From positions 3,286,001 to 3,350,000 of the forward strand of contig OY970298.1 in assembly GCA_963716215.1 (NCBI GenBank): 64,000 nucleotides of DNA, given 5' to 3'. Of this stretch, positions 14,958 through 23,974 are shown piece after piece. The notes under the pieces are model-generated. The model did not search any database. It was not told the DNA's origin and saw only the letters and a program-made list of their open reading frames with translations. The DNA comes from JACVRW01 sp963716215 (lineage in GTDB: Bacteria > Actinomycetota > Thermoleophilia > Solirubrobacterales > Thermoleophilaceae). The position numbers were made by a program, and so were the translations under genes. Positions within the stretch are counted from its first letter, which is position 1. Each line of letters starts with the position of its first letter.

Positions 14958-15703
14958 TCGCCGCCGACTCCGTCGACACGACGGTCGTCGCCGCCTTCGC
15001 CGTCGGCTTCATCTCGTTCATCTCGCCGTGCGTGCTACCCCTCGTCCCCGGTTACCTGTCCACGATCTCCGGCGTCTCCTTCGCCGACATCCAGGAGGGC
15101 CGCGGCCGCGCCCAGGTGCTCGGCCCCGCGCTGCTGTTCTGCCTCGCCTTCACCGCCATGTTCGTGGCCCTCGGCATGGGCGCCACCGGACTCGGCCAGA
15201 CGCTCAACGAGCACCGCGCGGTGCTGCGCCAGATCTCCGGCGTCGTCCTGGTGCTGATGGGCACCCTGTTCATCGCCACCCTGTTCGTACCGCTGTTCAA
15301 CCGCGAGTGGCGCCCAGAGCAGCTCATGCGCCGCGCCCGCACCGGCGGTCCGCTCGTGGCCGGGGTGGCGTTCGCCGTGGCCTGGCTGCCGTGTACGGGC
15401 CCCACGCTCGGGGCGATCATCACGGCGGCCACCAACGAGTCCACCGTCGGTCAGGGCGGCATCCTGCTCGCCTTCTACTCGCTCGGCCTGGCCGTGCCGT
15501 TCATCCTCTGCGCGCTCGCCTTCTCCACCTTCTCCGGCTTCTTCAAGTTCTTCCGCAACCACTACCGGGTGATCACGCTCGTGTCCGGGGTGGTGCTGAT
15601 CGCGATGGGCGTGCTGCTCTACACGAACGAGCTGACCCGGCTCAACGCCGAGGCGCTCCAGGCCATGGACGACCTCGGCATCAACTTCTTCAACGAGATC
15701 TAG
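14954..15703 (+). CDS. ccdA: Thiol-disulfide transporter CcdA (DsbD transmembrane family)
   Basis: A 249-residue membrane protein with six hydrophobic segments. It carries electrons from cytoplasmic thioredoxin across the membrane to TlpA and CcmH. The two redox cysteines are in the expected helices, Cys26 in FISFISPCVLPLVPGY and Cys147 in AWLPCTGPTLG. The GTG at 14954 overlaps the ccmH stop. The stop codon overlaps that of the convergent HD-GYP gene by 3 bases. Confidence 0.92.
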   Translation: MIAADSVDTTVVAAFAVGFISFISPCVLPLVPGYLSTISGVSFADIQEGRGRAQVLGPALLFCLAFTAMFVALGMGATGLGQTLNEHRAVLRQISGVVLVLMGTLFIATLFVPLFNREWRPEQLMRRARTGGPLVAGVAFAVAWLPCTGPTLGAIITAATNESTVGQGGILLAFYSLGLAVPFILCALAFSTFSGFFKFFRNHYRVITLVSGVVLIAMGVLLYTNELTRLNAEALQAMDDLGINFFNEI

Positions 15704-17037
15704 GCCACCGCGACCGTCGAGCGCTGCTCGGTCATCAGCGCCACCAGCGCCTCGAACGCCTCGCCGTCGATCTTGGTCCCCACCTCACGGGCCATGATCT
15801 CGAGCACGTCGTCCGGGGACAGCGCCGGGCGGTAGGGGCGCTCCGCGCTGAGCGCCTCCGCCACGTCCGCCACGGCGAGCACGCGCGCCGGGAGGTCGAG
15901 CTGGGTGCCGTCGAACCCGAGGTAGTAGCCCGAGCCGTCCAGCCGCTCGTGGTGCAGCGCCGACAGGCGGGCCACGTTGCGCAGGGCGCTCACGCGGCGC
16001 AGGATCTGGAGCGACTTCAGCGGGTGCTTGCGCATCTCGGTCCACTCGTCTTCGTCAAGCCCGCCGGGCTTGTCGAGGATGCGGTTGGACACGCCGAGCT
16101 TGCCGATGTCGTGCAGCAGCCCCGCGCGGTAGAGGTCGCGTCGCGTGCGGTCGTCCAGGCCGAGCAACTGCGCCAGCCCGACCGCGATGCGCGCCACGCC
16201 CTCCGAGTGCGTCGCGGTGAATGGCGACTTCGCGTCCACCACTTCGGCGAACGCCTCGGCCACCCGATCGAGACGCTCCTGATCGGCGGTCGCCACGTTG
16301 TCGGCCGGCTCCCAGACGCCCACCTGCGGCTGCTCGAGCGACGTCCAGAACAGCTCGTCGTCCTCGAAGCTGCACAGCGCGTTGGCGAGCACCGGGTCGA
16401 ACCAGGTTCCCCGCCGCCCGCGCGCGACGGCGCACGCCGCGCTCGCGCCCCCGAGCTGCCAGAAGACCTCGGCCGTCTGTGCCAGGCACAGGATGCGGCC
16501 CATCAGCGGAATCCTTTCGCCGGCGATCCCGGCCGGGTAGCCGCGCCCGTCCCAGTGCTCGTCGAGCGCGCCGATCGCCTCGGCGGTCGCCTCGTCCATG
16601 CCGACCTTGCGCGCCACGTTCGCGCCCCGCTCGCAGCGCAGCGCGGTCAGCTCGCGCGCGCCCTCCGAGCCGTGCGCTACGAGGGCCTTGATGTGCCGGG
16701 CCTTGGCGATCGGCGAGGCGCCCGGCGCGGTGTTGCGCAGCAGGTGGCGCAGCGACTGCGCCGGCCGATGGTGGTCGGTGATCTTGCGGTCGTGCTTGAC
16801 GGCCGAGTCGGCGTTGCCGTAGAGCGCCGCGACCTTCGCAGAGTTCGAGGAGCAGCCCGCGTCCTTGAGCAGCAGCGCGTAGAACAGCGACGACAGCTGC
16901 TGCTCGTCCAGCCCGATCTGCGTGCCCAGCCTCATGCCGATCAGGCACGAGCGCTCGGCGTGTCCACGCGGCTGCCCCTCGGTGATGTCGAGTGCGTGCG
17001 AGAGCGCGGACAGCAGCTCTGACAGGCGCAGCTCCAT
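15700..17037 (-). CDS. HD-GYP phosphodiesterase-like protein, tandem HD domains
   Basis: A 445-residue soluble protein. The N-terminal half resembles an HD-GYP domain in which HD has become KDAG (near 58-61) but the EHWDGRGYP motif (160-168) is kept. The C-terminal half has HDIGK at 309-313 and HHERLDGSGYY at 362-372; the final P of the GYP motif is Y. HD-GYP domains hydrolyse c-di-GMP, so this could be a phosphodiesterase or a related nucleotide sensor. No sensory or membrane domain is present. The ATG at 17037 gives a protein starting in an amphipathic helix. The gene stands alone, convergent with ccdA. Confidence 0.8.
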   Translation of the reverse strand: MELRLSELLSALSHALDITEGQPRGHAERSCLIGMRLGTQIGLDEQQLSSLFYALLLKDAGCSSNSAKVAALYGNADSAVKHDRKITDHHRPAQSLRHLLRNTAPGASPIAKARHIKALVAHGSEGARELTALRCERGANVARKVGMDEATAEAIGALDEHWDGRGYPAGIAGERIPLMGRILCLAQTAEVFWQLGGASAACAVARGRRGTWFDPVLANALCSFEDDELFWTSLEQPQVGVWEPADNVATADQERLDRVAEAFAEVVDAKSPFTATHSEGVARIAVGLAQLLGLDDRTRRDLYRAGLLHDIGKLGVSNRILDKPGGLDEDEWTEMRKHPLKSLQILRRVSALRNVARLSALHHERLDGSGYYLGFDGTQLDLPARVLAVADVAEALSAERPYRPALSPDDVLEIMAREVGTKIDGEAFEALVALMTEQRSTVAVA

Positions 17038-17069
17038 GCCACTCCCATCGACGGGAGCGGGTGGCCTCT

Positions 17070-18377
17070 TTAGCCCGCCGACCGCCTCAGGAACGGCACC
17101 ACCGTCTTCAGGAAGCGATTGGTGCCCGGTGCGGCCGAGAGCGGGTCCAGGTGGCTCGTTCCCCGGTCGTCGACGACCACCCGCCGCGGTATGCGCGAGA
17201 TGCGCGCGAGTCGCCGCGCGCCGCGCGCCACGTTGCCCCGCGTGAGCGCCGTGCTGAACGCGTACAGCGGCACGTCGATCTGCTTCGCGTGCATCAGCCG
17301 GAGGCCCAGGATGCGCGCCGCGGCGTTCATGCGCAGGTCGTTGGCGGCGTCGAAGTCGAGCAGCATGCGGCGCGGGTAGTACCACTCGGTCGCGTTCGGC
17401 CGGTCGGCGGCGTAGGCCCGGGCGAAGCGCCGGATCGGCGTGAGCTCGCCGTCCTGCCACTGGCGCGGGTCGCCGCTGTCGGCGAGCCGCCCTGCGCGCA
17501 CCTGGATCAGGGCCAGGTCCTGCGGCGACGTGGTGGCGTCGAACACGTAGCCGAACAACGCCTCGTTCGTGACCGGGAACGCCGGCTTGAACTGCGCCGG
17601 GAGCAGCGGGAACGTCTGCAGCGTGGCCGGCGCGTCGGGCCGCTCGTACGCGTACAGAGCGCCGACCTGGGCGAAGATCCCGGCGATCTCCGGCACGCCG
17701 AGCCCGAGCAGGTCGAGGAAGACGTTGCCGCTGCGGATGTCCGCCAGCTCACGCCGGGCACGGGCCGCGTCGGCCTCGGCGAAGCTGCCCAGCAGGCCCC
17801 CGTCGATCAGGACGAGCCCGTCGATGTCGCGGAAGCCCGCCCGGCCGCCGAAGTCCCAGGCCGCGTAAGCCACGGCCGTCGAGGCGCCGGCCGAGTGACC
17901 GCCGAGGATCACCTTGCGCCTGCCGCCGGCGCTCGCGCGCCGGACGACGGTGCGCAGGTCGTGCAGCTGCACGGCCAGCCCCCACTCCGACACGTAGCGT
18001 GCGTCCGGGCCCTTCACGGCGCGGTACTTGAAGCCGAGGTAGTAATCGAGCGCGGCGTCGGGGTCGCGGCCCGCGAACACCGACGTGTCCTCGAATGCCT
18101 GCTGGCGGCGGTCGACGATCCACACCTGCGTGCGCGGGACGCGGCTCACGATGTCGCGCGCCACCGGGGTGATTCCGCCCGCTCCGCCCTGCGTGCCCGG
18201 CACCAGCACGACCACCTGCGTGGCCGCCTTCGGCCCCATCTGCTGGACCCAGACGCGGTCGTACTTGGCCGGCCCGGGCGCGGGCGGCACCTTCATCGGG
18301 ACGTAGCGGTCGACGGCCGCGGCCGGCGCGGCCCAGGCCAGCGAGACCGCGACCGCGAGGAGCAGGGCCAGGCGCAC
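17070..18377 (-). CDS. Secreted alpha/beta hydrolase
   Basis: A protein of about 435 residues with a signal peptide (RLALLLAVAVSLAWAAPAAA) and an alpha/beta-hydrolase core: the strand QVVVLVPGTQGGAGG carries the oxyanion turn, GGHSAGAS is the nucleophile elbow, and a late histidine in GTSHLDPL fits the triad. It is probably an exported esterase or lipase of unknown substrate. GTG codons at 18386 and 18377 are both plausible starts just after the argS stop; I chose 18377 because it places the positive charge next to the hydrophobic core. It may be co-transcribed with argS. Confidence 0.8.
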   Translation of the reverse strand: MRLALLLAVAVSLAWAAPAAAVDRYVPMKVPPAPGPAKYDRVWVQQMGPKAATQVVVLVPGTQGGAGGITPVARDIVSRVPRTQVWIVDRRQQAFEDTSVFAGRDPDAALDYYLGFKYRAVKGPDARYVSEWGLAVQLHDLRTVVRRASAGGRRKVILGGHSAGASTAVAYAAWDFGGRAGFRDIDGLVLIDGGLLGSFAEADAARARRELADIRSGNVFLDLLGLGVPEIAGIFAQVGALYAYERPDAPATLQTFPLLPAQFKPAFPVTNEALFGYVFDATTSPQDLALIQVRAGRLADSGDPRQWQDGELTPIRRFARAYAADRPNATEWYYPRRMLLDFDAANDLRMNAAARILGLRLMHAKQIDVPLYAFSTALTRGNVARGARRLARISRIPRRVVVDDRGTSHLDPLSAAPGTNRFLKTVVPFLRRSAG

Positions 18378-18387
18378 GGCGCCCACC

Positions 18388-19995
18388 CTACATCGCGTCG
18401 GGCGCCTCCACCCCGAGCAGGTCGAGCGACCGCGCGAGCACGTCCATCGCGAGCACGCAGACCACGATGCGCACGTCCTCGTCGCCGCCTTCCTCCGCCG
18501 CACCGACCACACGACAGTCGCGATAGAACGCGGAGAACTCCTGGGCCGTCTCGTGCGCGTAGGTCGTCATGCGGTGCGGGGCGCGCCGCTCGGCCGCCTC
18601 GCGCACCTCGCCCGGGAACTCGAGCAGTCGCTTGACGAGCGAGCGGGCCGACGGGTGGAACTGCTCCTGGCTGTCGCTCAGGTCCGCGTCCCGCGCGGCC
18701 TGCACGCGCTGCTCGCCCGCCTTGCGCAGGATCGAGGCGATGCGCGCGTGCGCGTACTGCACGTAGTACACGGGGTTGTCCTGGGACTCGCTGCGGGCCA
18801 GCTCGAGGTCGAGATCAATCGACGTGTCGTGGCTGCGCGAGGCCAGGTACCAGCGCGCCGCGTCCACCCCGATGTCGTCGACGAGCGCGTCGAGCGAGAC
18901 GATCGCGCCCTCGCGCTTCGACATCTGCGCGCGGCGCCCGCCCTCGAACAGGTTGACGAGCTGCATGATCACGATCTCGTAGGCGCCCGGATCGCCGCCG
19001 AGGGCGGCCCAGGCGGCATAGAGGCGCTTCACGTACCCGTGGTGGTCCGGCCCGAGCACGTTGATGAGGTGGTCGTAGCCGCGCGCGAGCTTGTCGGCGT
19101 GGTAGGCGATGTCGGCCGCGAAGTAGGCGAGCTCGCCGGTCGAGCGGCGCACTACGCGGTCCTTGTCGTCGCCGGCCGCCGTGGTGCGCAGCCACAGCGC
19201 GCCGTCGGACTCGTACACCCCCTCGAGCCTGCCGAGCTCCCGCTCCACCGCACCGGACTCGTACAGCGAGCGCTCGGAGAAGAAGCGGTCCATGTTCACG
19301 CGGAAGCGCCGCAGCGTGGCTTCGATCTCTTCGAGCATCAGCTCGATGCCACGGCTGGCCAGCTCGTCGGGGTCGGCGGAAGCGGCGTCCGGGATGCGCT
19401 CGGCCAGGCCGGCGACGTAGTCGCCCTTGTACTCCTCGGGCTCCTCCCCGAGGGCGCGCGAGCGGATCGACTCGCCGAACTTGCGCACCTGCGTCCCCGC
19501 GTCGTTGACGTAGTACTCGCGCTCCACGGTGTTGCCGGCCAATTCGAGGATGCGCGCAAGCGAGTCTCCATAGGCGGCGTGGCGCGCCGAGGCCACGGTG
19601 ATCGGCCCGGTCGGGTTCGCGCTGACGAACTCCACCTGGACGCGCTCGCCCACCTCGCCGGCGCCGAAGCGCTCGCCCGCGTCGCGCATGCCCGCGATCG
19701 AGTCGAGGTACCACGCGTCGGTCATGAAGAGGTTGAGGAAGCCCGGCCCCGCGATCTCCACCCTGTCCACCGCCGGGCCGAGGCGCGCGCCGAGCGTCTC
19801 CCCGAGCCGCTCCGCGATCGCGCGCGGCGGCTCACCGAGCGACGGCGCCAGCAGCATCGCGGCGTTCGTCGAGTAGTCGCCGAAGTCGGGCCGCGGCGGA
19901 CGGTCGAGCTTGGCCGCGTCGAGCGGCCCGTTGCCGCGCAGGTCGGAGGCGGCGGCGCTGACGGCGCCGCGCAGCTCTGAAACGGGGTCGCTCAC
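18388..19995 (-). CDS. argS: Arginyl-tRNA synthetase
   Basis: This class I synthetase attaches arginine to tRNA-Arg. The protein has 535 residues, close to the family norm. The N-terminal tRNA D-loop-binding module ends near GFLNLF; the catalytic domain has FVSANPTGP at 123-131; QMSKREG is the KMSKS-type loop; and the C-terminal anticodon-binding domain is present (YVQYAHARIASILRKAG and beyond). The HIGH signature, normally HVGH directly after PTGPL, reads TVAS at 133-136. The start GTG at 19995 gives MSDPVSELRG; the longer open frame that continues upstream belongs to a frameshifted rlmH. Confidence 0.93.
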   Translation of the reverse strand: MSDPVSELRGAVSAAASDLRGNGPLDAAKLDRPPRPDFGDYSTNAAMLLAPSLGEPPRAIAERLGETLGARLGPAVDRVEIAGPGFLNLFMTDAWYLDSIAGMRDAGERFGAGEVGERVQVEFVSANPTGPITVASARHAAYGDSLARILELAGNTVEREYYVNDAGTQVRKFGESIRSRALGEEPEEYKGDYVAGLAERIPDAASADPDELASRGIELMLEEIEATLRRFRVNMDRFFSERSLYESGAVERELGRLEGVYESDGALWLRTTAAGDDKDRVVRRSTGELAYFAADIAYHADKLARGYDHLINVLGPDHHGYVKRLYAAWAALGGDPGAYEIVIMQLVNLFEGGRRAQMSKREGAIVSLDALVDDIGVDAARWYLASRSHDTSIDLDLELARSESQDNPVYYVQYAHARIASILRKAGEQRVQAARDADLSDSQEQFHPSARSLVKRLLEFPGEVREAAERRAPHRMTTYAHETAQEFSAFYRDCRVVGAAEEGGDEDVRIVVCVLAMDVLARSLDLLGVEAPDAM

Positions 19996-20036
19996 GCCCT
20001 GAGAGATAGCGCATCGGCGCGATCGGGCGCGGATCG

Positions 20037-20442
20037 TCAGTAGTGGTACGGCTCGCGCGCCAGGATCTTGTGCGCGCGGTAGAGCTGTTCCAGCAGCACT
20101 ACGCGGGCCAGCTGATGCGGAAGCGTCATCGGGCCGAGCGAGAGCCGCAGGTCCGCCTCGCAGGTCGAGACCCTTGGGGCCGCCGATCACGAAGCACACG
20201 TCCCGCCCGTCCTGGCGGCGCGTCTCGAGCCACTCCGCGAAGCGCTCGGAGGCGAAGCTCTGCCCGTCGCCGGCGAGGAGCACCCGGAACGCGCGATCGG
20301 GGATGCGCGGCGCCACCTGCTCGTCCCCGCGCACCTCGATCAGCTCCACCCGCGCGTGCCCGGCGAGCATCTTGCGGTAGTGCTCCACGTCGTCCTGGTA
20401 AGGGGGCCGCACGCGCCCCACGGCGATCACGGAGATCCGCAT
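20037..20442 (-). pseudogene. rlmH: 23S rRNA pseudouridine-1915 N3-methyltransferase, single-base frame break
   Basis: RlmH (YbeA, SPOUT family) methylates pseudouridine 1915 of 23S rRNA. The start ATG at 20442 encodes MRISVIAVGRVRPPY and continues well to VIGGPKGLDL (SAM-binding knot). There the frame shifts: removing one base near 20161 restores EADLRLSLGPMTLPHQLARV and the conserved C-terminal YRAHKILAREPYHY, ending at TGA 20037. Corrected length would be 134 residues. As written, translation runs on into argS. Either a genuine frameshift mutation or an assembly error. Confidence 0.75.
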
Positions 20443-20462
20443 CGGGCTGCGATACTACGCGC

Positions 20463-20786
20463 GTGCCTGAGGACGCCGAGCGCCACTTCAACATCCACAC
20501 CGATCCGGAGACGATGGCGGGCCACTACGCCAACTTCGCCAACGTCTCCCACTCCGACTACGAGTTCACGATCACGTTCGCGCGGGTGGACCACGAGGTC
20601 GACGAGGGCGAGGTGCCGGGCGTGGTCGTGTCCCGCGTGAACCTCTCCCCGCGCTTCATGCGGGAGCTGATCGACGCCATGGACGACAACTTCTCCAAGT
20701 GGCAGACGCGCGAGGGGATCCGGGAGCTGCCCGAGTTCGGTCCGGGCGGCTCCACCGGCTCCACCGGGCCTAGCGACTCGGAGTGA
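20463..20786 (+). CDS. DUF3467 family protein
   Basis: A 107-residue protein matching the DUF3467 pattern: ANFANVSHSDYEFTITFARVD followed by VVVSRVNLSPRFMRELIDAM and a helix. These small proteins are common in actinobacteria and archaea and have no known function. It starts with GTG at 20463, only 20 bases from the divergent rlmH start, so they share a promoter region. Its tail overlaps the convergent M28 gene by 17 bases. The C-terminus has a short Gly/Ser/Thr/Pro repeat (GSTGSTGPS). Confidence 0.85.
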   Translation: MPEDAERHFNIHTDPETMAGHYANFANVSHSDYEFTITFARVDHEVDEGEVPGVVVSRVNLSPRFMRELIDAMDDNFSKWQTREGIRELPEFGPGGSTGSTGPSDSE

Positions 20787-21930
20787 GCCGAGCGTAGGCC
20801 TCGCAGACGCGTAGGGCTCCCTCGATCGACTCCCAGCTCAGGTTGTCGGGCGTGTCCGACGGCCAGTGGTAGTTCGACGGGAACTTGGTCTCGTCCACGC
20901 CACCCAGAGTGCAGGTGGGATAGCCGGCGCGCAGGGCGATCAGCGCGTCGGTGGCGGCCACGGTACGCAGGCCGCGCCTCAGCTCCACACCGGCCTCCTG
21001 CCCAGCGCGTGCGAGCGCCTCGCGCGAGCTCTCGGTGTAGTCGCGCATGCGCAGCATCCCCTCCCCCTCCACCACGCAGAGCTGCGGCGAGCCGACGCAC
21101 TCCAGGCACACGAACTCGGTCGTGGAGCGGTCCAGGGTGTGGAAGTGGCGGCGCCCGAAGGCCTGCATGCCCTCCATGAACGACTCCTCCGAGCCGGTCG
21201 AGAGCAGGATCACGCGCACGCCCTGCGGCGGGTCCGCGGACAGCGACTTCGCCAGGGCCACCAGCACGGCGACGGCGCTCAGGTTGTCGTTGGCGCCCGG
21301 GACGACCGCGCTGCGGCGGATGTCCGCCATCGTGGCGGTGGCTCCGACGGCGAAGAAGGTGCCGGCGGCGCGCAGCGACCGGCGGCCGGTGAGGCCCCAG
21401 AGCGCGAGCAGCAACGGCCCGAGGAACACGCCGTAGAGGATCGGCAGGCTCTGCTCGGCCTTGGCATGCAGCTTCGGCATGCGCTCCATCGCGGCGCGCG
21501 GCAGCGCCGGGTGGAACACGAGGCCGGAATGCGCGGCATCGTGGTGCGCCACGAACACGATCGTGCGCTCGGCGCGCGGGTCGCCGGCCTCCGCGATCAC
21601 GTTGTGGGTGGCGCGGTGGGGCAGCGCACGGCGGCGGAACCACAGCTTGCCGCCCGAGACGTCGTCGTAGACGCCGGCGGCGGCAGCGGCCCCGACCAGC
21701 GTGGCGGTCCTGCGCCCGATCGCGGCGGCCAGCAGGGCGACCACGTTGAGCAGCCCGAGCGGCCACCAGTACCCGCCGTGGGCCTGCTCCTCCTCCACCC
21801 GCACCTGGCGCCAGCCCGCGGTGCGCAGCTCGCCCGCCACCAGCTCCGCGGCCTCGCGCTCGCCCTCGGAGGCCGACGGGCGCTCGAGGGCAGCCAGCTC
21901 GCGGACGACGCGCTCGATCAGGGGACGCAT
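20770..21930 (-). CDS. Membrane-associated M28-family metallopeptidase
   Basis: A 386-residue protein of the M28 (aminopeptidase) clan. Metal ligands are visible: the HHDAAHSG segment (first His and Asp), PGANDNLSAVAVL (bridging Asp), GSEESF (catalytic and ligand Glu) and a late HWPSDTPDNL (His). An unusual feature is a hydrophobic stretch in the N-terminal third (WPLGLLNVVALLAAAIG and TLVGAAAAAGVY) and another after KAEQSLPILYGVFLGPLLLALWG, suggesting membrane attachment. It may trim peptides at the membrane. Confidence 0.82.
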   Translation of the reverse strand: MRPLIERVVRELAALERPSASEGEREAAELVAGELRTAGWRQVRVEEEQAHGGYWWPLGLLNVVALLAAAIGRRTATLVGAAAAAGVYDDVSGGKLWFRRRALPHRATHNVIAEAGDPRAERTIVFVAHHDAAHSGLVFHPALPRAAMERMPKLHAKAEQSLPILYGVFLGPLLLALWGLTGRRSLRAAGTFFAVGATATMADIRRSAVVPGANDNLSAVAVLVALAKSLSADPPQGVRVILLSTGSEESFMEGMQAFGRRHFHTLDRSTTEFVCLECVGSPQLCVVEGEGMLRMRDYTESSREALARAGQEAGVELRRGLRTVAATDALIALRAGYPTCTLGGVDETKFPSNYHWPSDTPDNLSWESIEGALRVCEAYARLTPSR

Positions 21931-21955
21931 GGAGATCGGCAGCCTAGCCAGAGCG

Positions 21956-23215
21956 CTAGTTGCTGTCGTTGAAGGCTTCGCCGATCCCGATGCGATCGAG
22001 CGTTGTCGGGTGCGTCCCGAACAGCGCCGACCACACCGGCGGCGGGTCCGGATCGGAGATGTTGCGCAGCGCGATCCGCCGCTCGAACTGGACGAACGAG
22101 CCCGGGTCGTTGGTGAGCCGCAGCGCGAAGGCGTCGGCGCGTGCCTCGACCTGGCGCGACAGGACGTTTCCGGCGACGCCGAGGCCGAAGGTCACGAGCG
22201 CCACCGCCAGCGCGATCGCGGGAAGCGCGGCCGGGCCGGGCTTGCGAGCCGGGTCACCCAGGCCCGCGCGCCGCCCGAACGCCTCGGCCAGCCGCTGGGT
22301 CAGGAAGGTCCCGGCGGGCGCGACCAGGGCCAGCCACGCCAGCCCGCGCAGCAGGTCGTTGTGCTTCTGGTGGCCGAGCTCGTGCGCCACCACCAGCCGC
22401 ACCTCGTCGCGCGGAAACCCGGAGATCAGGTTGTCGAACAGCACCACTCGCTTGGAGTGGCCGAGTCCGTTCACGTACGCGTTGGCCGCCGTCGTGCGGC
22501 GGCTGGCGTCCACCTTGTACACCTCCCCCACGTCCACCCCTGCCTTGTCCGCCAGCTCCAGGACGTCGGATCTCGTCGGGCCCGGCGGCAGCTTCTCGAA
22601 GTCGTTGAAGATCGGATCGATCACCACGGGGAACAGCCAGATCGTGATCACGCCGAACGCCACCACCACGACGGCGCCGGGTGCCCACCAGTGCCGCGGG
22701 AAACGACGGACCAGCGCCAGCCCGAGCGCGCCGCCCACGGCCGCGAAGGCCGCGCCGATCGCCGCCGACTTGGCCAGGTCGGCGAGCCAGTCGGGCCAGT
22801 CCTGCGTCGACAGGCCCACGTCGACCGCTCGCTCGTGGCTCCAGGCGGACAGCGGCAGATCGACCGCCACGAGCAGCAGCGACAGGCCGGCACCAGCGGC
22901 CGCGGCGCCCAGGATCGGCCGCCGCCCGAGCCGCTCCAAGACCCGCAGCGGCGAGCGCCAGGCCAGCAGCGCGAGCGTGCCGGTGCCGAGCACGAGCCCG
23001 CCGACGCCGATCAGCCGCTGGACGCTGCGGAAGTCCTCGGCGCGGTCGAGTTGGAACGCCGTGAAGTACGATGACACGTCCACTGCGGCCGGCTCGATCA
23101 TGCCGCTGCGCGGGCGGAGCAGGATCGTGGCCGCCGCGGCGGCGGCCACAGCCACCGCCAAAGCCAGCGGCAGCCGCGCGCGCCCAGAGTGGCCACCGGT
23201 ACCCCTGGCTCCCAT
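21956..23215 (-). CDS. M48-family (Ste24/HtpX-like) membrane metalloprotease
   Basis: A 419-residue membrane protease of the CAAX-protease/Ste24 type. HELGH at residues 278-282 supplies two zinc ligands and the catalytic Glu; the third ligand is in the SRQVEARADAFAL segment after a further membrane helix. Several hydrophobic helices flank the catalytic part, and TAANAYVNGLGHSKRVVLFDNL is the family block before it. A role in membrane-protein quality control or peptide processing is typical. It is divergent from the phosphoesterase gene with only 27 bases between. Confidence 0.88.
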   Translation of the reverse strand: MGARGTGGHSGRARLPLALAVAVAAAAAATILLRPRSGMIEPAAVDVSSYFTAFQLDRAEDFRSVQRLIGVGGLVLGTGTLALLAWRSPLRVLERLGRRPILGAAAAGAGLSLLLVAVDLPLSAWSHERAVDVGLSTQDWPDWLADLAKSAAIGAAFAAVGGALGLALVRRFPRHWWAPGAVVVVAFGVITIWLFPVVIDPIFNDFEKLPPGPTRSDVLELADKAGVDVGEVYKVDASRRTTAANAYVNGLGHSKRVVLFDNLISGFPRDEVRLVVAHELGHQKHNDLLRGLAWLALVAPAGTFLTQRLAEAFGRRAGLGDPARKPGPAALPAIALAVALVTFGLGVAGNVLSRQVEARADAFALRLTNDPGSFVQFERRIALRNISDPDPPPVWSALFGTHPTTLDRIGIGEAFNDSN

Positions 23216-23242
23216 TCCCCGGACACTGTAGAAGGCACCCGC

Positions 23243-23974
23243 ATGCGCATCGCCTTGCTATCGGACGTGCATGGCAATCTGCCGGCCTTCGACGCCGTGC
23301 TGGCCGATGTGGACGCCGTTGGGGTGGACGAGACCTGGTGCCTGGGCGACCTGGTGGGCTACGGCGCCGAGCCCGACGCGTGCGTGGAGCTGGCCCGCAG
23401 CCGCTGCGATCTGTGCCTGGCCGGTAACCACGACATGGTCGTGACCGGGGACATCGACATCGCCGACTTCTCCCTGACGGCGGCCGCGGCGGCGCAGTGG
23501 ACGCGCGACAACATCGGACCGGCCGCGCTGGAGTTCCTCGGATCGCTGCGCCCCGCGCGGGAGAACGGTGCGATCGGGCTCTACCACGCCTCCCCCCGCG
23601 ATCCCGTCTGGGAGTACGTGCTCTCGGCGTGGCAGGCCGAGGAATGCATGGACCTTATGGAGCCGCGCGTGGGCGCGGTCGGCCATTCGCACGTGGCGCT
23701 CTGGTTCTGCCGCACCGCCGACGGGGAGATCGAGGGTGCCCCCGCCGAGGGCGGTCTGGAGCGAGATCTGAGCGAGGGCGAGTGGCTGCTGAACCCCGGC
23801 GGAGTGGGTCAGCCGCGCGATGGCGACCCGCGCGCCGCGTGGCTCCTGCTAGACACAGAGGGCTGGAGCGCGCAGTGGCGGCGTGTCGAGTACCCGATCG
23901 AGCGCGCCGCGAACGCGATCGAGGAGGCCGGCCTGCCGGCGGTGCTCGCCGAGCGCCTCTACATCGGACAGTGA
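23243..23974 (+). CDS. Metallophosphoesterase (calcineurin-like, YfcE/MJ0936 type)
   Basis: A 243-residue cytosolic phosphoesterase. Metal-binding motifs in order: SDVHGN near residue 7, GDLVGYG near 36, GNHD near 63, and GHSH near the GAVGHSHVALW segment. The layout is that of the small single-domain phosphodiesterases. An in-frame upstream ATG at 23189 is rejected as it runs into the divergent gene. Its stop overlaps the lipoprotein GTG by 4 bases, so it is the first gene of a unit with the lipoprotein and the Ser/Thr kinase. Confidence 0.88.
   Translation: MRIALLSDVHGNLPAFDAVLADVDAVGVDETWCLGDLVGYGAEPDACVELARSRCDLCLAGNHDMVVTGDIDIADFSLTAAAAAQWTRDNIGPAALEFLGSLRPARENGAIGLYHASPRDPVWEYVLSAWQAEECMDLMEPRVGAVGHSHVALWFCRTADGEIEGAPAEGGLERDLSEGEWLLNPGGVGQPRDGDPRAAWLLLDTEGWSAQWRRVEYPIERAANAIEEAGLPAVLAERLYIGQ

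Noticed and set aside
18388..20442. RlmH-ArgRS fusion of 684 residues
   Set aside because: The single open frame arises only because rlmH shifts frame near 20161; the second half of RlmH is present in another frame and argS has its own GTG start.
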